Shown: positions 16,430 to 26,240 of the stretch, piece after piece | Position numbering within the stretch: the first letter of the stretch is position 1 | Layout of the letters: each line of letters starts with the position of its first letter | Source: Ferruginibacter sp. | Lineage (GTDB): Bacteria; Bacteroidota; Bacteroidia; Chitinophagales; Chitinophagaceae | Assembly (NCBI GenBank): GCA_025359625.1 | Contig: JANYFT010000089.1 | Span: 1-37,516, forward strand | Length of the DNA stretch: 37,516 bases | Direction: 5' to 3' | Notes under the pieces: generated by a model | What the model was told of the DNA's origin: nothing | The model's input: only the letters and a program-made list of their open reading frames with translations | The model's database searches: none | Translations under genes and position numbers: made by a program

Positions 16430-19400
16430 TTAAAAAGTGACGGTTAGATTAGCTCCAAAAATCCTGGTGGGTGGCGTTTGCGATTCATTAGTTCTACCAA
16501 CAGCATTGCCATTATTGGAATTAAATTCGGGATCAGTATACTGATTAGCTTTGGGTCTAACCATTAACATATTTCTACCCACCAAACCAATAGTTAACCT
16601 TTTAATATAGTTGAGTCTCCTTAAAACAGCTTCAGGGAAATCATAAGTAATGCCAACTTCTCTAAGTTTCCAAAAAGCAGCGCTTACTACAAAAGGGCTG
16701 CCAATGTTTGTTCCATATACTAAATCAGGCCAAAAACCATGGTTAGAAGTATTGCCGCCATTATCTACCGCTATTGTGGTATTATCAACATATTTTCCAT
16801 TCTGACTAACGACAGAATTAGGAAATATAAAACGTTGCCGTCCATTTTCGGCAGAAAAATTTGAAACTCCTTCAAAAGCAAGGTTTGTTCCAATTTCATT
16901 CATAAAATAATTCCCTGACCGGTAATCGGCAACAGCAGATAAAGTAAAGCCTTTGAATGTGATTGAGGTAGTAATTCCTAAAATATCAGTTGGGTTAGTA
17001 GAACCAAAAACAGTTGCGACTGGATTTACCGAAGGCCTTCCTGTTATTCCGTCTACTATAACTTTACCTGAAGCTGAATCTCTTACCCAATCATTTGCTT
17101 TAATCACTGGATAAGACCGTCCTTTTATAGCATAAATACCACCTCCTAAACCGTTAGAAAATCCGCTCAATTCCAACTCATCTACACCAGGCAGTAATTC
17201 TTTTACTACATTTTTATAGTGTGAATAGGTGACGCCTAAATTCCATGTAATATCTCTTGTTTTTATTGGCACTAATTTAAGATCAAGTTCAATGCCCTGA
17301 TTGGTAACAAGACCAGCATTTACAACTTTTTGTGTAAATCCGGTTGCTGAAGAAATAACTGCAGTTAAGCTTTGATCTTTTGTTTCACTTGAATAATAGT
17401 CTCCAGATAAGTTTATGCGGTTATTTAGAAAACCTAATTCGCCTCCAACTTCATATTCGGTTGTTACTTCTGGTTTAATTAATGGATTTAAATAAGTATT
17501 TGATTGACTATAACCACCTGTTGAACCATACGGAAAACCTAAAGGTGTAACAAAGGGATTTATTAATGAATAAGCTCCATAAGGATTACCTCCTAAATTA
17601 ATATTAGCCACTTTTGAAATTCCACCTCTTATTTTTCCATAAGTAAGTGTCTTACTGTCTTTCAAACCATTAATAGCCTGCGTGAAGATAAAAGAAAGAT
17701 CTGCTCCGGGATATTGAAAATGCTGTTGGCTTGGGTCTAATACAGAATTCCATTCATCCCTATTTGATATATGTAGGAATAAATAATTTTTATACCCAAC
17801 AGTAGCATCTTCAAAGATTGAATATTCTTTTTGTTTAAATGATTTTTCATGATAAGTAGGAACCCCCAGCACACTTCCTATATTATAATCACCGGGAAAC
17901 TGGAGATTATCTCCCTGAAGATCTATAAAGCGTTGATAACGTTGAGCCACATTAAACCCTACAAATCCCTTCAAAGAAAAATTACCAAAATCTTTATTAA
18001 AAGTACCAATTAAATCATTGTTTATCCTTTGCTCAAATAATGTCTGATCATAAGAAGACGGCGCTAAATATTGCTGAGAGCTTGGTACATTGCCCGCTCC
18101 CTGCGGATCGGCTATTGCCCAAGGTTCAAAAGTAATTCCAGACCTAGTGAACTTCAATTGCTGGGTGGTTTGTGTAACACCTATCCTGTCAGAAACAGTT
18201 AGCCAGGATGCAATTTTATAAGAAAGATTTAAATTACCTAACACATCGTAATTCGTTGCTTTTCTTCTGGAATTATTAATTGTCCAGTATGGATTTGTTG
18301 CATACGCATTAAAATAGCTGTTTGGGTTGCCATATTTACTGGTAGGATCCTTAAAATCGTTTAATGGGATATAAGAAGGTGTATTTAATAATTCAAAATA
18401 AAGCTGGCGGCCTGTGAAAACACCACCAACTCCCTGGTTATAACTTAAACCAGCAACATCTATATTAGCCTGATTATAGGATACACTATAATCTGCTTTA
18501 AAACGGCCGTATTCTCTTGTTCCACCTACTCTGATATTATCCCTGCGTGATTTATCTTTAGGTACCACACCGGTAATATTAACATCCTGAAAACCCATAT
18601 AAAATGTACCATGATCATCTCCAGAAGAAAAACTAACATCAAATTGGTTAGTAATACCTTTTTTAAAGAAATTCTTTATTTGATTTGGTTTAGCAGAATA
18701 ATCTGTAAATAAGGAATCATAGTGATCCACTGTGGTGCCATCGGCTGCAAATACCGGAGAAATTGCCAACAATATTTTGCGGCCATCATAAGCAGGACCG
18801 TAACTTTCATTTTCGTAGGGCACAGGGTTTATAGTACCATTAGGGTTTACAAAACCTTGCCCGGCACTTTCACCTCCGTATCCGCCAAACCTCTGTTGCA
18901 GTCCCGGTAAATATGATACCTCTTCTATAGAAGTGGTGTTGCTTACTACAATAGAAGGTTTGCCTTTTGTGCCATGCTTGGTAGTGATTATCAATACTCC
19001 ATTTGAAGCTTTAGAACCATAAATAGCAGCAGCAACAGCACCTTTCAATACAGTTACATTATCCACATCTTCTGGATTAATCTTATTTATGTAATTTACT
19101 TCATCAATTGGAACACCATCCAAAACCAACAAAGCCTGATTATTACCAGTAAGTGATCTGTTACCTCTTAATACGATACGTGTATTAGGGTTTACACCAT
19201 TACTTGTTAAATTTACCTGTAATCCTGAAACCTTACCTGCTAATCCTGTAGAAATATCTGTAACTTTTGCCTGGGTTAGTTCTTTAGTATTTATTTTAGC
19301 AGTAGCATACCCAAGTTCTTTTGCCTGCCTTGTCTGACCAAAAGCTGTCGTAACAATAATCGTTGCTAATTCTGTATTATTTCTGACTAAGGAGGCATTT

Positions 19401-19666
19401 ATTATGGTGTTATTACCTACAGTAATTTCCTTTGTAGATAAACCAATGCCGCTAAAAATTAATTTTGCCCCATCCGGAACAGAAATCTGGTACATTCCGT
19501 TAGCACCTGCGGCTACTCCCGTTTTTGAGCCTTTCAATTTAACAGATGCTCCTTCAATAGGGCTTCCTTTGTCGTCTATTACTGTACCGGTGACCACCCG
19601 GTTTTGCGCCAATGCCAATACTCCACAGAGCATTAACATTGTGAACAATGATGCAAATCTTCTCAT
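16430..19666 (-). CDS. SusC/RagA-family TonB-linked outer membrane transporter
   Basis: A 1078-residue outer membrane transporter. The signal peptide ends at ALAQ (about residue 20). The carboxypeptidase-regulatory-like domain (about 23-92) begins RVVTGTVIDDKGSPIEGASV. The plug (about 110-230) includes both SusC signatures: LLVLDGVPIDEVNYI and LKGAVAAAIYGSKASNGVLIITTK. The remainder is a beta-barrel ending FGANLTVTF. With its SusD partner it should import an oligomeric nutrient using TonB energy. It heads a three-gene operon (SusC, SusD, DUF1735-type lipoprotein). No anti-sigma factor, hybrid sensor or glycoside hydrolase is adjacent, so this is not a complete polysaccharide utilisation locus. 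The leader upstream is long and AT-rich. Confidence 0.95.
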   Translation of the reverse strand: MRRFASLFTMLMLCGVLALAQNRVVTGTVIDDKGSPIEGASVKLKGSKTGVAAGANGMYQISVPDGAKLIFSGIGLSTKEITVGNNTIINASLVRNNTELATIIVTTAFGQTRQAKELGYATAKINTKELTQAKVTDISTGLAGKVSGLQVNLTSNGVNPNTRIVLRGNRSLTGNNQALLVLDGVPIDEVNYINKINPEDVDNVTVLKGAVAAAIYGSKASNGVLIITTKHGTKGKPSIVVSNTTSIEEVSYLPGLQQRFGGYGGESAGQGFVNPNGTINPVPYENESYGPAYDGRKILLAISPVFAADGTTVDHYDSLFTDYSAKPNQIKNFFKKGITNQFDVSFSSGDDHGTFYMGFQDVNITGVVPKDKSRRDNIRVGGTREYGRFKADYSVSYNQANIDVAGLSYNQGVGGVFTGRQLYFELLNTPSYIPLNDFKDPTSKYGNPNSYFNAYATNPYWTINNSRRKATNYDVLGNLNLSYKIASWLTVSDRIGVTQTTQQLKFTRSGITFEPWAIADPQGAGNVPSSQQYLAPSSYDQTLFEQRINNDLIGTFNKDFGNFSLKGFVGFNVAQRYQRFIDLQGDNLQFPGDYNIGSVLGVPTYHEKSFKQKEYSIFEDATVGYKNYLFLHISNRDEWNSVLDPSQQHFQYPGADLSFIFTQAINGLKDSKTLTYGKIRGGISKVANINLGGNPYGAYSLINPFVTPLGFPYGSTGGYSQSNTYLNPLIKPEVTTEYEVGGELGFLNNRINLSGDYYSSETKDQSLTAVISSATGFTQKVVNAGLVTNQGIELDLKLVPIKTRDITWNLGVTYSHYKNVVKELLPGVDELELSGFSNGLGGGIYAIKGRSYPVIKANDWVRDSASGKVIVDGITGRPSVNPVATVFGSTNPTDILGITTSITFKGFTLSAVADYRSGNYFMNEIGTNLAFEGVSNFSAENGRQRFIFPNSVVSQNGKYVDNTTIAVDNGGNTSNHGFWPDLVYGTNIGSPFVVSAAFWKLREVGITYDFPEAVLRRLNYIKRLTIGLVGRNMLMVRPKANQYTDPEFNSNNGNAVGRTNESQTPPTRIFGANLTVTF

Positions 19667-20313
19667 GTGTAATAAATTTTTTGTTTGTAAATTTTTAAAA
19701 TAAAATCTAAATTCTTATAAAAAAGAGATTTTAAGAAATTAACATTTTTTTAATAAAGACCACTTAAAGGAAGGATTTGCTGCGTTACCCACAAAATATT
19801 TGTTAAAAAATTAGTATTTTTTTAAACTTTTTAAATTTTAGGGAAATTGGCAATAATTAATTTTATTTATCAAAATAGTAAGAATGATAAAATAATTTGA
19901 AAATTATACTAATAATTAGGGAATATATTAACCCTAATGCTAACTTAAATAGACAGTTATCATTACAATTAACTTAGATATATTTAAAGAAAAAAATGGA
20001 TTTTTGCAAAAAAGAAAAAATATTTCCTGCAAAAAATTTATTAGACCCAATAAATTTAGAATGACGGGGAATCTTAAAATCCTGGAGGTGGCTTAAATTT
20101 TTTAATGCCACATTATTTAATAAGAGCCAGAAAATATAAACCAACAAAGCCGATTTTAACTTACTATACAATTTGACGGAATATGACATGTATAATATTA
20201 CACTTGTACCATAACTTGCGATAGCTTTTACGTTATGTAAATTTTCAAAATAATTTTAGACAGCTTCAAATAACTCTATAATATATTTTGCATTAAATTC
20301 TGACCACCAACAG
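19667..20313. other. Gene-free AT-rich region upstream of susC
   Basis: This stretch of about 650 bases holds no credible gene. A 71-codon minus-strand frame (19974-20189) has no family signal and lies in very AT-rich DNA. A minus-strand -7-like ATATTTTG at about 19792-19799 could start the susC transcript with a leader of about 120 nt, but lacks a -33 TTG. A 7-bp inverted repeat (ATTAGGG 19915-19921, CCCTAAT 19932-19938, 10 bases between) is a possible operator. No terminator for the mutase gene (stop at 20314) is obvious. Confidence 0.4.
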
Positions 20314-22380
20314 TTACATATTTCTTCTATACTCACCACCCACACTGTATAAAGTATGGGTAATTTGCCCAAGCGAACAATACTTTACGGTCTCCATTAA
20401 TTCAGTAAATAAATTACCGTTTGCTACCACAACATCCTGTAGTCGTTTTAACATCATGGCAGTTTTTTGTTGATGACGTTCCTGAAATAAGGTTACTGAT
20501 TTTATCTGGAACTCTTTTTCTTTTGAGGTACTTCTTATCACTTCTGTTGGCAAAATAGTTGGGCTGCCATTCTTATTTAAAAAAGTGTTTACCCCCACAA
20601 TAGGATAATCACCCGTATGCTTTTGCGTCTCATAATACAAACTTTCTTCTTGGATTTTATTGCGCTGGTACATACGTTCCATTGCACCCAGCACGCCCCC
20701 TCTTTCACTTAATCGTTCAAACTCAGCCAGCACAGCAGCTTCTACCAGGTCCGTTAATTCTTCTATTAAAAAAGCACCTTGGTTTGGGTTTTCATTTTTT
20801 GCAGTACCCAGTTCCCTGTTGATAATTAACTGGATGGCCATTGCCCTGCGTACGCTTTCTTCAGTAGGCGTTGTGATAGCTTCATCATAAGCATTCGTAT
20901 GCAGCGAATTACAATTATCATAAATGGCATAGAGTGCCTGTAGGGTTGTGCGTATATCATTAAAATCAATTTCCTGCGCATGCAATGAACGGCCAGATGT
21001 TTGAATATGATATTTTAATTTTTGGGAGCGGCTATTGGCTCTGTATTTATATTTCATCGTCTTGGCCCATATTTTTCTTGCCACCCGGCCAATCACACTA
21101 TATTCGGGATCCATGCCATTGCTAAAAAAGAAGGATAAGTTGGGTGCAAAATCATCAATGTTCATACCCCGGCTTAAATAATATTCTACATAAGTAAAAC
21201 CATTGGCCAGCGTAAAAGCCAATTGGGTAATGGGGTTGGCACCGGCTTCTGCAATATGATAGCCACTGATGCTTACACTGTAAAAATTCTGCACTTTATT
21301 TTCTATAAAGTATTCCTGCACATCACCCATCAATTTCAAAGCAAACTCTGTTGAAAAGATACAGGTATTCTGCGCCTGGTCTTCTTTTAAAATATCCGCC
21401 TGCACCGTTCCTCTTACGGTTGCCAAAGCATGCGCTTTTATTTTTTCATACACTTCTTTTGGCAAAACATCTTCCCCGCTTAAACCAAGTAAGCGCAGGC
21501 CTAAACCATCGTTGCCTTCTGGCAAATAACCAGCCCCCCCGCCCCCCGAAAGAGAGTTCTCAGATTCTACTACATTTGTTACATCATTTGCATTATTAGA
21601 AGTGGATGCAATTTTTTGTAATAGGGTATGATGTATTGCGTTGCCATCTTCACTAATGTATTTGGGTAATTTTTCAATTTCATATTTACTTTCAATCAGT
21701 TTATTTACTTCTTCCCTTAAATTATTTTCAATGATATATTTTTCGCATTGTTGATCAATAGCAGCATTCATAAAAAATGCCAGCAACATGGGTGCAGGGC
21801 CATTGATGGTCATGCTAACAGAAGTTTTAGCATCGCACAAATCGAACCCGCTGTACAACTTTTTTGCATCATCTACGGTAGCAATGCTTACACCGCTGTT
21901 GCCAACCTTACCATAAATATCAGGCCGGTGAGCCGGATCTTCGCCATACAGTGTAACACTGTCAAATGCAGTGCTGAGGCGCTTTGCAGGCTGGCCAAGG
22001 CTAACATAATGGAACCGCCTGTTGGTTCTTTCAGGGCCACCTTCGCCTGCAAACATTCTTGTTGGATCCTCGCCTTCTCTTTTTAAAGGGAACACGCCAG
22101 CGGTAAATGGAAATTCTCCCGGTACATTTTCCTGCAACTGCCACTTAAGTATATCTCCCCAATCTTTGTATTTGGGTAAATACACTTTACTTATTTTTGT
22201 GCCGCTTAATGATTGGTAAGTTAACTCTTGTTTTATTTTTTTGCCCCTTACATCAAATTCAAAAAAATCACTTTCATATTGTTTCAATATGGCAGCCCAT
22301 TGCTCCATCAATTTTTTAGCATCAGGATGCAATTGCTTTTTCAGTTGATCGTATTTTTTTTTCAGTTCGTTTATTTGCAT
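20314..22380 (-). CDS. icmF: Mutase subunit of a split isobutyryl-CoA mutase (IcmF C-terminal part)
   Basis: This 688-residue protein corresponds to the acyl-CoA mutase domain of IcmF, the coenzyme B12 enzyme that interconverts isobutyryl-CoA and n-butyryl-CoA. The family wording is clear: [22 protein letters not shown] (58-79), then [23 protein letters not shown] (88-110). The FPFTAGVF stretch is of the IcmF type, unlike the RPWTIRQYAG of methylmalonyl-CoA mutase. [40 protein letters not shown] and [16 protein letters not shown] follow. It has no B12-binding domain or GTPase; these are encoded at 23645-25090. It starts 11 bases after the nuclease gene. A glycine-rich loop ([15 protein letters not shown]) is encoded by a GC tract (minus-strand G6CG7 at about 21534-21547), unusual for this AT-rich DNA. 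Confidence 0.93.
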   Translation of the reverse strand: MQINELKKKYDQLKKQLHPDAKKLMEQWAAILKQYESDFFEFDVRGKKIKQELTYQSLSGTKISKVYLPKYKDWGDILKWQLQENVPGEFPFTAGVFPLKREGEDPTRMFAGEGGPERTNRRFHYVSLGQPAKRLSTAFDSVTLYGEDPAHRPDIYGKVGNSGVSIATVDDAKKLYSGFDLCDAKTSVSMTINGPAPMLLAFFMNAAIDQQCEKYIIENNLREEVNKLIESKYEIEKLPKYISEDGNAIHHTLLQKIASTSNNANDVTNVVESENSLSGGGGAGYLPEGNDGLGLRLLGLSGEDVLPKEVYEKIKAHALATVRGTVQADILKEDQAQNTCIFSTEFALKLMGDVQEYFIENKVQNFYSVSISGYHIAEAGANPITQLAFTLANGFTYVEYYLSRGMNIDDFAPNLSFFFSNGMDPEYSVIGRVARKIWAKTMKYKYRANSRSQKLKYHIQTSGRSLHAQEIDFNDIRTTLQALYAIYDNCNSLHTNAYDEAITTPTEESVRRAMAIQLIINRELGTAKNENPNQGAFLIEELTDLVEAAVLAEFERLSERGGVLGAMERMYQRNKIQEESLYYETQKHTGDYPIVGVNTFLNKNGSPTILPTEVIRSTSKEKEFQIKSVTLFQERHQQKTAMMLKRLQDVVVANGNLFTELMETVKYCSLGQITHTLYSVGGEYRRNM

Positions 22381-22391
22381 ACACCAGGCAG

Positions 22392-23648
22392 TTATTTTCG
22401 TTTAGCAGATCCGGTTGTTTTCAGATTTATTTTTTTAAGAAACCGGTTTACTTCATCCTGCAGTTGCTTTGCAGAGGGGAGTTTATCTTTAAAGTTTTTG
22501 GGCAACGATTTGCTGAAGGTATATTCACTTACACCAATAGGATGATTGATATTGGTTAGTGCATAATCTACTTCTACATTATCTTTTCCGCCACATAAAA
22601 TAATACCCACGGATGGATTATCATGTTGCTGCCGCAATTGTTTATTTACCATGTTAAGGTAGCCGTTCATCTTACCGCTATGGGCCATTTCAAATTCATC
22701 CATTTTTAAATCGATCACAATAAAACTCCGCAAATACAAATGATAAAACAACAGGTCGACAAAATGTTCTTTTTTCCCTGTCATTAATTTTACCTGCCTT
22801 CCAACAAATGCGAAGCCTGCGCCCAACTCCATAATAAATTCCTGGATGTGTTTAATAAGATGATCTTCCAGTTCCCTTTCACTTACATGTTCGCCCATTT
22901 GAGGAAACCTGAAAATATAAGGGTCTTTCAAAATCTGGTTAGCCAGGTCGGCCTGCGGCTTTGGTAATGTTAAATGAAAGTTGGAAGCCTTTTTTGTTTT
23001 ATGCTGCCGCAGGTATAAGTCTGTATCTATCTGGTATTGCAATACGGCACGGCTCCAATTATTTTCGATGGTTTTATTGATGTACCAAAAGCGTTCTTCA
23101 TAGTTATTTATCTTATCCATCAAAGTAACATGATGCCCCCATGGAATATTGATCAGCACTGGGTTTGAGAGATAATATATCTTATTGCTGAATTGTGCAA
23201 CAGGCTGTTGCACAATTGAACTCTCCGCAATTTTTATTAGTTGGCCAACAGGTTGCGGGCGGCTTATTTTTGTATCGCCCTTTTTAATAACCGCAGCAGG
23301 CTGCTGTGTAATAACTGAAACCTTTTTATTTTTTGCCAATTGTGCAACAGGCTGTTGCACAATTAGCAAATCAGGATATGACACTGCATATTTTTGCATG
23401 TACTTCAGGCTTCTTATTGAAAAGCCCTGCATGTCAGGAAACTCCTTTTGCAAATCATCTGATAACTGCCCTATCACTTTTGTTCCCCATCCTTCTGCTT
23501 CAATTTTATCTGCTATTTGCTTCCCGATATACCAATACAGTATCAGCATATCATTGTTTACCTTCAATGCAGTTTGCAACCGGCTTTGATGAATATTGCT
23601 TTTTAATTCACCCAGCCATTGGTTATATTTTTTTACAGGTGTTTTCAT
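22392..23648 (-). CDS. YhcG-family (DUF1016) PD-(D/E)XK nuclease-like protein with internal repeat block
   Basis: A 418-residue protein. The N-terminal DUF1016 domain (about 8-92, with [10 protein letters not shown] and [14 protein letters not shown]) precedes four repeats (about 95-153) and the diverged native copy NIPWGHH (167-172). The DUF1016 core ([17 protein letters not shown]-like LKDPYIFRF) and the nuclease domain (about 255-390) follow: [12 protein letters not shown], Asp298 in HFVDLLFYH, then Asp313-Leu-Lys315, where most relatives have Glu-x-Lys. The fold belongs to the PD-(D/E)XK nucleases. The biological role of YhcG proteins is poorly known; some lie near restriction systems. 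The start codon overlaps the stop of the preceding icmF half as ATGA, so it is translationally coupled in the mutase operon. It has no evident metabolic link and looks inserted (inference). Confidence 0.9.
   Translation of the reverse strand: MKTPVKKYNQWLGELKSNIHQSRLQTALKVNNDMLILYWYIGKQIADKIEAEGWGTKVIGQLSDDLQKEFPDMQGFSIRSLKYMQKYAVSYPDLLIVQQPVAQLAKNKKVSVITQQPAAVIKKGDTKISRPQPVGQLIKIAESSIVQQPVAQFSNKIYYLSNPVLINIPWGHHVTLMDKINNYEERFWYINKTIENNWSRAVLQYQIDTDLYLRQHKTKKASNFHLTLPKPQADLANQILKDPYIFRFPQMGEHVSERELEDHLIKHIQEFIMELGAGFAFVGRQVKLMTGKKEHFVDLLFYHLYLRSFIVIDLKMDEFEMAHSGKMNGYLNMVNKQLRQQHDNPSVGIILCGGKDNVEVDYALTNINHPIGVSEYTFSKSLPKNFKDKLPSAKQLQDEVNRFLKKINLKTTGSAKRK
23191..23364. repeat. Four tandem 48-51 bp repeats with palindromic cores inside the YhcG-family gene
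   Basis: Centres lie at 23204, about 23252, 23300 and 23351 (spacing 48, 48, 51 bases, all multiples of three). The outer copies, 23191-23217 and 23338-23364, are identical perfect palindromes of 27 bp with half-site AATTGTGCAACAG around a central G. The third copy keeps CAGCAG-G-CTGCTG (23294-23306), and the second keeps only CCAACAGGTTG. Each encodes a form of IVQQPVAQ (copies ITQQPAAV and SRPQPVGQ are the diverged ones), joined by charged linkers. In mRNA each outer copy would fold into a strong hairpin. Confidence 0.9.
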
Positions 23649-25090
23649 TTTTCTTCATTCATCATTTTTATTACGCCATCTAATTGATATAGTTTAGTGG
23701 CAATAGCAGCCTGTTCGTCTGTCCATGTGTTATATGCTGTAATGGTTTCTGCAATTTCTGCCAGGTACCTTACCCGCTTTGGCGGAATGATAGTTGATTG
23801 ACTTACTGTATTTTTTACATGTGCTTGGTGCTCAATTTCGCCATTGAATTGAACACTTGTTTTCTCTGCTATTTTTTCCATCAATCTCTCAAACAATTCG
23901 TTTATGCCGGCATCATTAAACTGTGCGGCAATGGTTCTTGCAATGGGCAGTTCTTCGTCTTTGGTATTCCATAAACCGTGGCTGCGTTTGTATTGTTTGC
24001 GTACATCATGCAGGGCATCCAATGCACCGGTCTTATCAAATTTATTGATGCAAATCACATCGGCATAATCCAGCATATTTATTTTTTCCAGTTGTGACGG
24101 GGCTCCATATTCTGGTGTCATCACATACATGCTGATATCTACATACTCCAAAATAGACGCATCACTTTGCCCCACACCGGCACTTTCTACAATTATAAAA
24201 TCATATCCTGCTGCCTTGCAGATTTCAATAGCTTCCCGTACATATTTGCTCAATGCTTTATCACTTTCCCTGGTGGCAAGGCTACGCATATATGCCCTTG
24301 GTGAAGAAATCGAATTCATGCGAATACGATCTCCTAATAATGCACCACCCGTTTTTTTCTTGGATGGATCAACTGAAATTACAGCGATGGTTTTATCTGT
24401 ATAGGCATTTAAAAAACGGCGTACAATTTCATCTGTGACAGATGATTTACCAGCACCGCCTGTGCCGGTGATGCCGAGAACGGGGCACTTATGCATTAAA
24501 ATTTTCGGGCTGTTTTCTTTTAGATTGTTAATATATCCTGTAATATTTTTGCCGTTTTCTGTAAGTGTAATTGCCCTGGCAACTTTTTTAATATCCCGAT
24601 TTTCTCCTAACGCAAAACTATCTGAAGCAGGGGTTTCAAAGACTTCAACTTCTGGGAACAGGAAGGTTTCGCTGCATTTATTTATTACATCCTCAATCAT
24701 ACCTTCCAAGCCCATCTGCCTTCCATCATCGGGACTATATATCCTGGTGATGCCATAGTTGTGCAATTCCTTAATTTCTCCTGGCAAAATTGTTCCGCCG
24801 CCACCGCCAAATATTTTTATGTGGCCGCAATCATTTTCGTTCAGCAGATCTTTCATGTATTTAAAAAACTCTACATGGCCTCCCTGATAACTTGTAATGG
24901 CAATGCCGTGCACATCTTCTTCAATGGCACATTCCACAATTTCATGTACGCTCCTGTTATGACCCAGGTGAATTATTTCTGCGCCCTTGCTTTGCAGAAT
25001 ACGGCGCATTATATTGATGGCGGCATCGTGTCCGTCAAACAGGGCTGCGGCGGTTACAATACGTATTTTATTTTTTGATACAAAGTTCAT
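23645..25090 (-). CDS. icmF: B12-binding and GTPase subunit of a split isobutyryl-CoA mutase (IcmF N-terminal part)
   Basis: A 481-residue protein matching the first two thirds of the IcmF fusion. The cobalamin-binding domain (about 8-140) has FDGHD with Asp19-x-His21 as the lower cobalt ligand region, then SYQGGH and FGGGGG. The MeaI-type chaperone GTPase (about 200-430) has the P-loop GTGGAGKS (209-216), the SVDPSKKKTGGALLGDR switch region, ESAGVGQSD, and the base-specificity motif NKFD. The C-terminal tail IPPKRVRYLAEIAETI ... ATKLYQLDGVI is the IcmF linker that normally continues into the mutase. Here it stops at 23645, inside the start codon of the nuclease gene. It is first in the operon, with a promoter at 25128-25160. 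The GTPase protects and reloads the B12 cofactor of the mutase encoded at 20314-22380. Confidence 0.93.
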   Translation of the reverse strand: MNFVSKNKIRIVTAAALFDGHDAAINIMRRILQSKGAEIIHLGHNRSVHEIVECAIEEDVHGIAITSYQGGHVEFFKYMKDLLNENDCGHIKIFGGGGGTILPGEIKELHNYGITRIYSPDDGRQMGLEGMIEDVINKCSETFLFPEVEVFETPASDSFALGENRDIKKVARAITLTENGKNITGYINNLKENSPKILMHKCPVLGITGTGGAGKSSVTDEIVRRFLNAYTDKTIAVISVDPSKKKTGGALLGDRIRMNSISSPRAYMRSLATRESDKALSKYVREAIEICKAAGYDFIIVESAGVGQSDASILEYVDISMYVMTPEYGAPSQLEKINMLDYADVICINKFDKTGALDALHDVRKQYKRSHGLWNTKDEELPIARTIAAQFNDAGINELFERLMEKIAEKTSVQFNGEIEHQAHVKNTVSQSTIIPPKRVRYLAEIAETITAYNTWTDEQAAIATKLYQLDGVIKMMNEEK

Positions 25091-25127
25091 AATTGATACA
25101 ACATTTAAGCATTAAAAGATGCGTTGA

Positions 25128-25160
25128 CAAATTTATAGTCCGGCTACTTTATCAACCAAA
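25128..25160 (-). promoter_or_regulatory. Promoter of the split icmF operon
   Basis: On the minus strand a -33 TTTG (25157-25160) is followed after 21 bases by TAAATTTG (25128-25135), an exact match to the Bacteroidota TAnnTTTG. The transcript would begin near 25121, giving a leader of about 30 nt before the ATG at 25090. Confidence 0.7.
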
Positions 25161-25487
25161 TCGTAAAACCCAACATCACTTTGCTATTTAAATTCTAACC
25201 GGGGGAAACTTAATTAAAAGGTATTGCATCAAGGAATTTTTATTGTTGAAAGTGACTAACTAACCATAGTGTAAAAATACATACAAAGAGATCGAAAAAT
25301 AACAGTTGCCTTCTTTTCTGATTGCAGGTTTTGAACTTACTATTTCTTTTAAAAGATCAGAAGAAATATATGCAGTTACTTACTCCCATTCATTTTAACC
25401 AATATGATTACACTTTATACTCCTTCTTTGAAGTAAAAATCAGGGCCCTCATTACTAAAAAATGCAGGATAGGCATATTTAATTATT
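25161..25487. other. Gene-free stretch between the icmF promoter and rsmA
   Basis: About 330 bases with no protein frame of note, no tRNA-like fold and no clear hairpin terminator after rsmA, whose stop is at 25488. Apart from the icmF promoter just to its left, nothing recognisable was found in it. Confidence 0.5.
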
Positions 25488-26240
25488 TCAGCTCATTTTA
25501 AATGTTAGTGCGGCAAAATCTTCTACGCTTAAAGCCTCTGCACGTTTATTAAAAATTTCATCCAGTAAAACCTCTGTAGTAAACAAACTTTTTACCGCAT
25601 TGCGCAATGTTTTACGGCGTTGGTTAAATGCTGTTTTTACCAGCACTTTAAAAGCCCGGTCACTTTTTACATTAAGTGTGGTAGTCTTTCTTTTTAGCTT
25701 TATTACGCCACTTTGTACTTTTGGTGGCGGATTAAAACTTTGGTTGCTTACGTCAAACAAATATTCCACTTCGTAAAAAGCCTGTATCAAAACACTCAAC
25801 ACACCATACACTTTATTACCCTCTTTTGAAGCAGCACGTTGCGCTACTTCTTTTTGAAACATGCCAATCACCACAGGCACTTTATCTTTCCAATCCAATA
25901 CCTTAAATAAAATTTGTGTTGAAATATTATAAGGAAAATTACCAATCACGGTAAAGGGTTCTTCAAAGGGTTCTTCAATATCTAAAAAGCTCTGGCTAAT
26001 GATATGATCGTTTAAAACGGGATATGCTTTTTTAAGATAAGCCGTTTTTTCATCATCCAGTTCTACTGCTTTAAAATTAATGCCGGGCAACTGCACCAAG
26101 TGTTTGGTTAATGCACCACCTCCAGGGCCAACTTCAAGCAAATTGTTAAACTCATCTTCTTTTAGTGCTTCAATAATTTTCTGAATGATAAGTTCATCTT
26201 TTAAAAAATGTTGCCCTAATGATTTTTTTATTTTAAACAT
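25488..26240 (-). CDS. rsmA: 16S rRNA dimethyladenosine transferase RsmA (KsgA)
   Basis: This 250-residue SAM-dependent methyltransferase dimethylates two adjacent adenines near the 3' end of 16S rRNA during small-subunit assembly. Motifs run in the family order: KKSLGQHFL at the N-terminus, SAM-binding LEVGPGGGALT, acidic VELDDEK, catalytic GNFPYNIST (NLPY in most homologues), MFQKEVAQR, and FNPPPKVQSGVI. The small C-terminal helical domain is complete, including FNQRRKTLRNAVKSL. I placed the start at the ATG 26238-26240 (MFKIKKSLGQ); the frame continues 26 codons upstream, but that extension is hydrophobic and not part of the family. pdxA is divergent, 113 bases away. Confidence 0.96.
   Translation of the reverse strand: MFKIKKSLGQHFLKDELIIQKIIEALKEDEFNNLLEVGPGGGALTKHLVQLPGINFKAVELDDEKTAYLKKAYPVLNDHIISQSFLDIEEPFEEPFTVIGNFPYNISTQILFKVLDWKDKVPVVIGMFQKEVAQRAASKEGNKVYGVLSVLIQAFYEVEYLFDVSNQSFNPPPKVQSGVIKLKRKTTTLNVKSDRAFKVLVKTAFNQRRKTLRNAVKSLFTTEVLLDEIFNKRAEALSVEDFAALTFKMS

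Noticed and set aside
13905-19666. A complete polysaccharide utilisation locus
   Set aside because: Only the transporter, lid and surface lipoprotein are present; no carbohydrate-active enzyme or regulator is adjacent.
19974-20189. A 71-codon minus-strand frame in the gap upstream of susC
   Set aside because: Very AT-rich, Lys/Phe/Ser-biased translation with no recognisable domain; it looks like chance.
23191-23364. CRISPR-like array, because of the evenly spaced palindromic repeats
   Set aside because: All units are in frame inside a coding sequence, the spacers are about 21-24 bases of repeat-derived coding DNA, and no cas genes are present.
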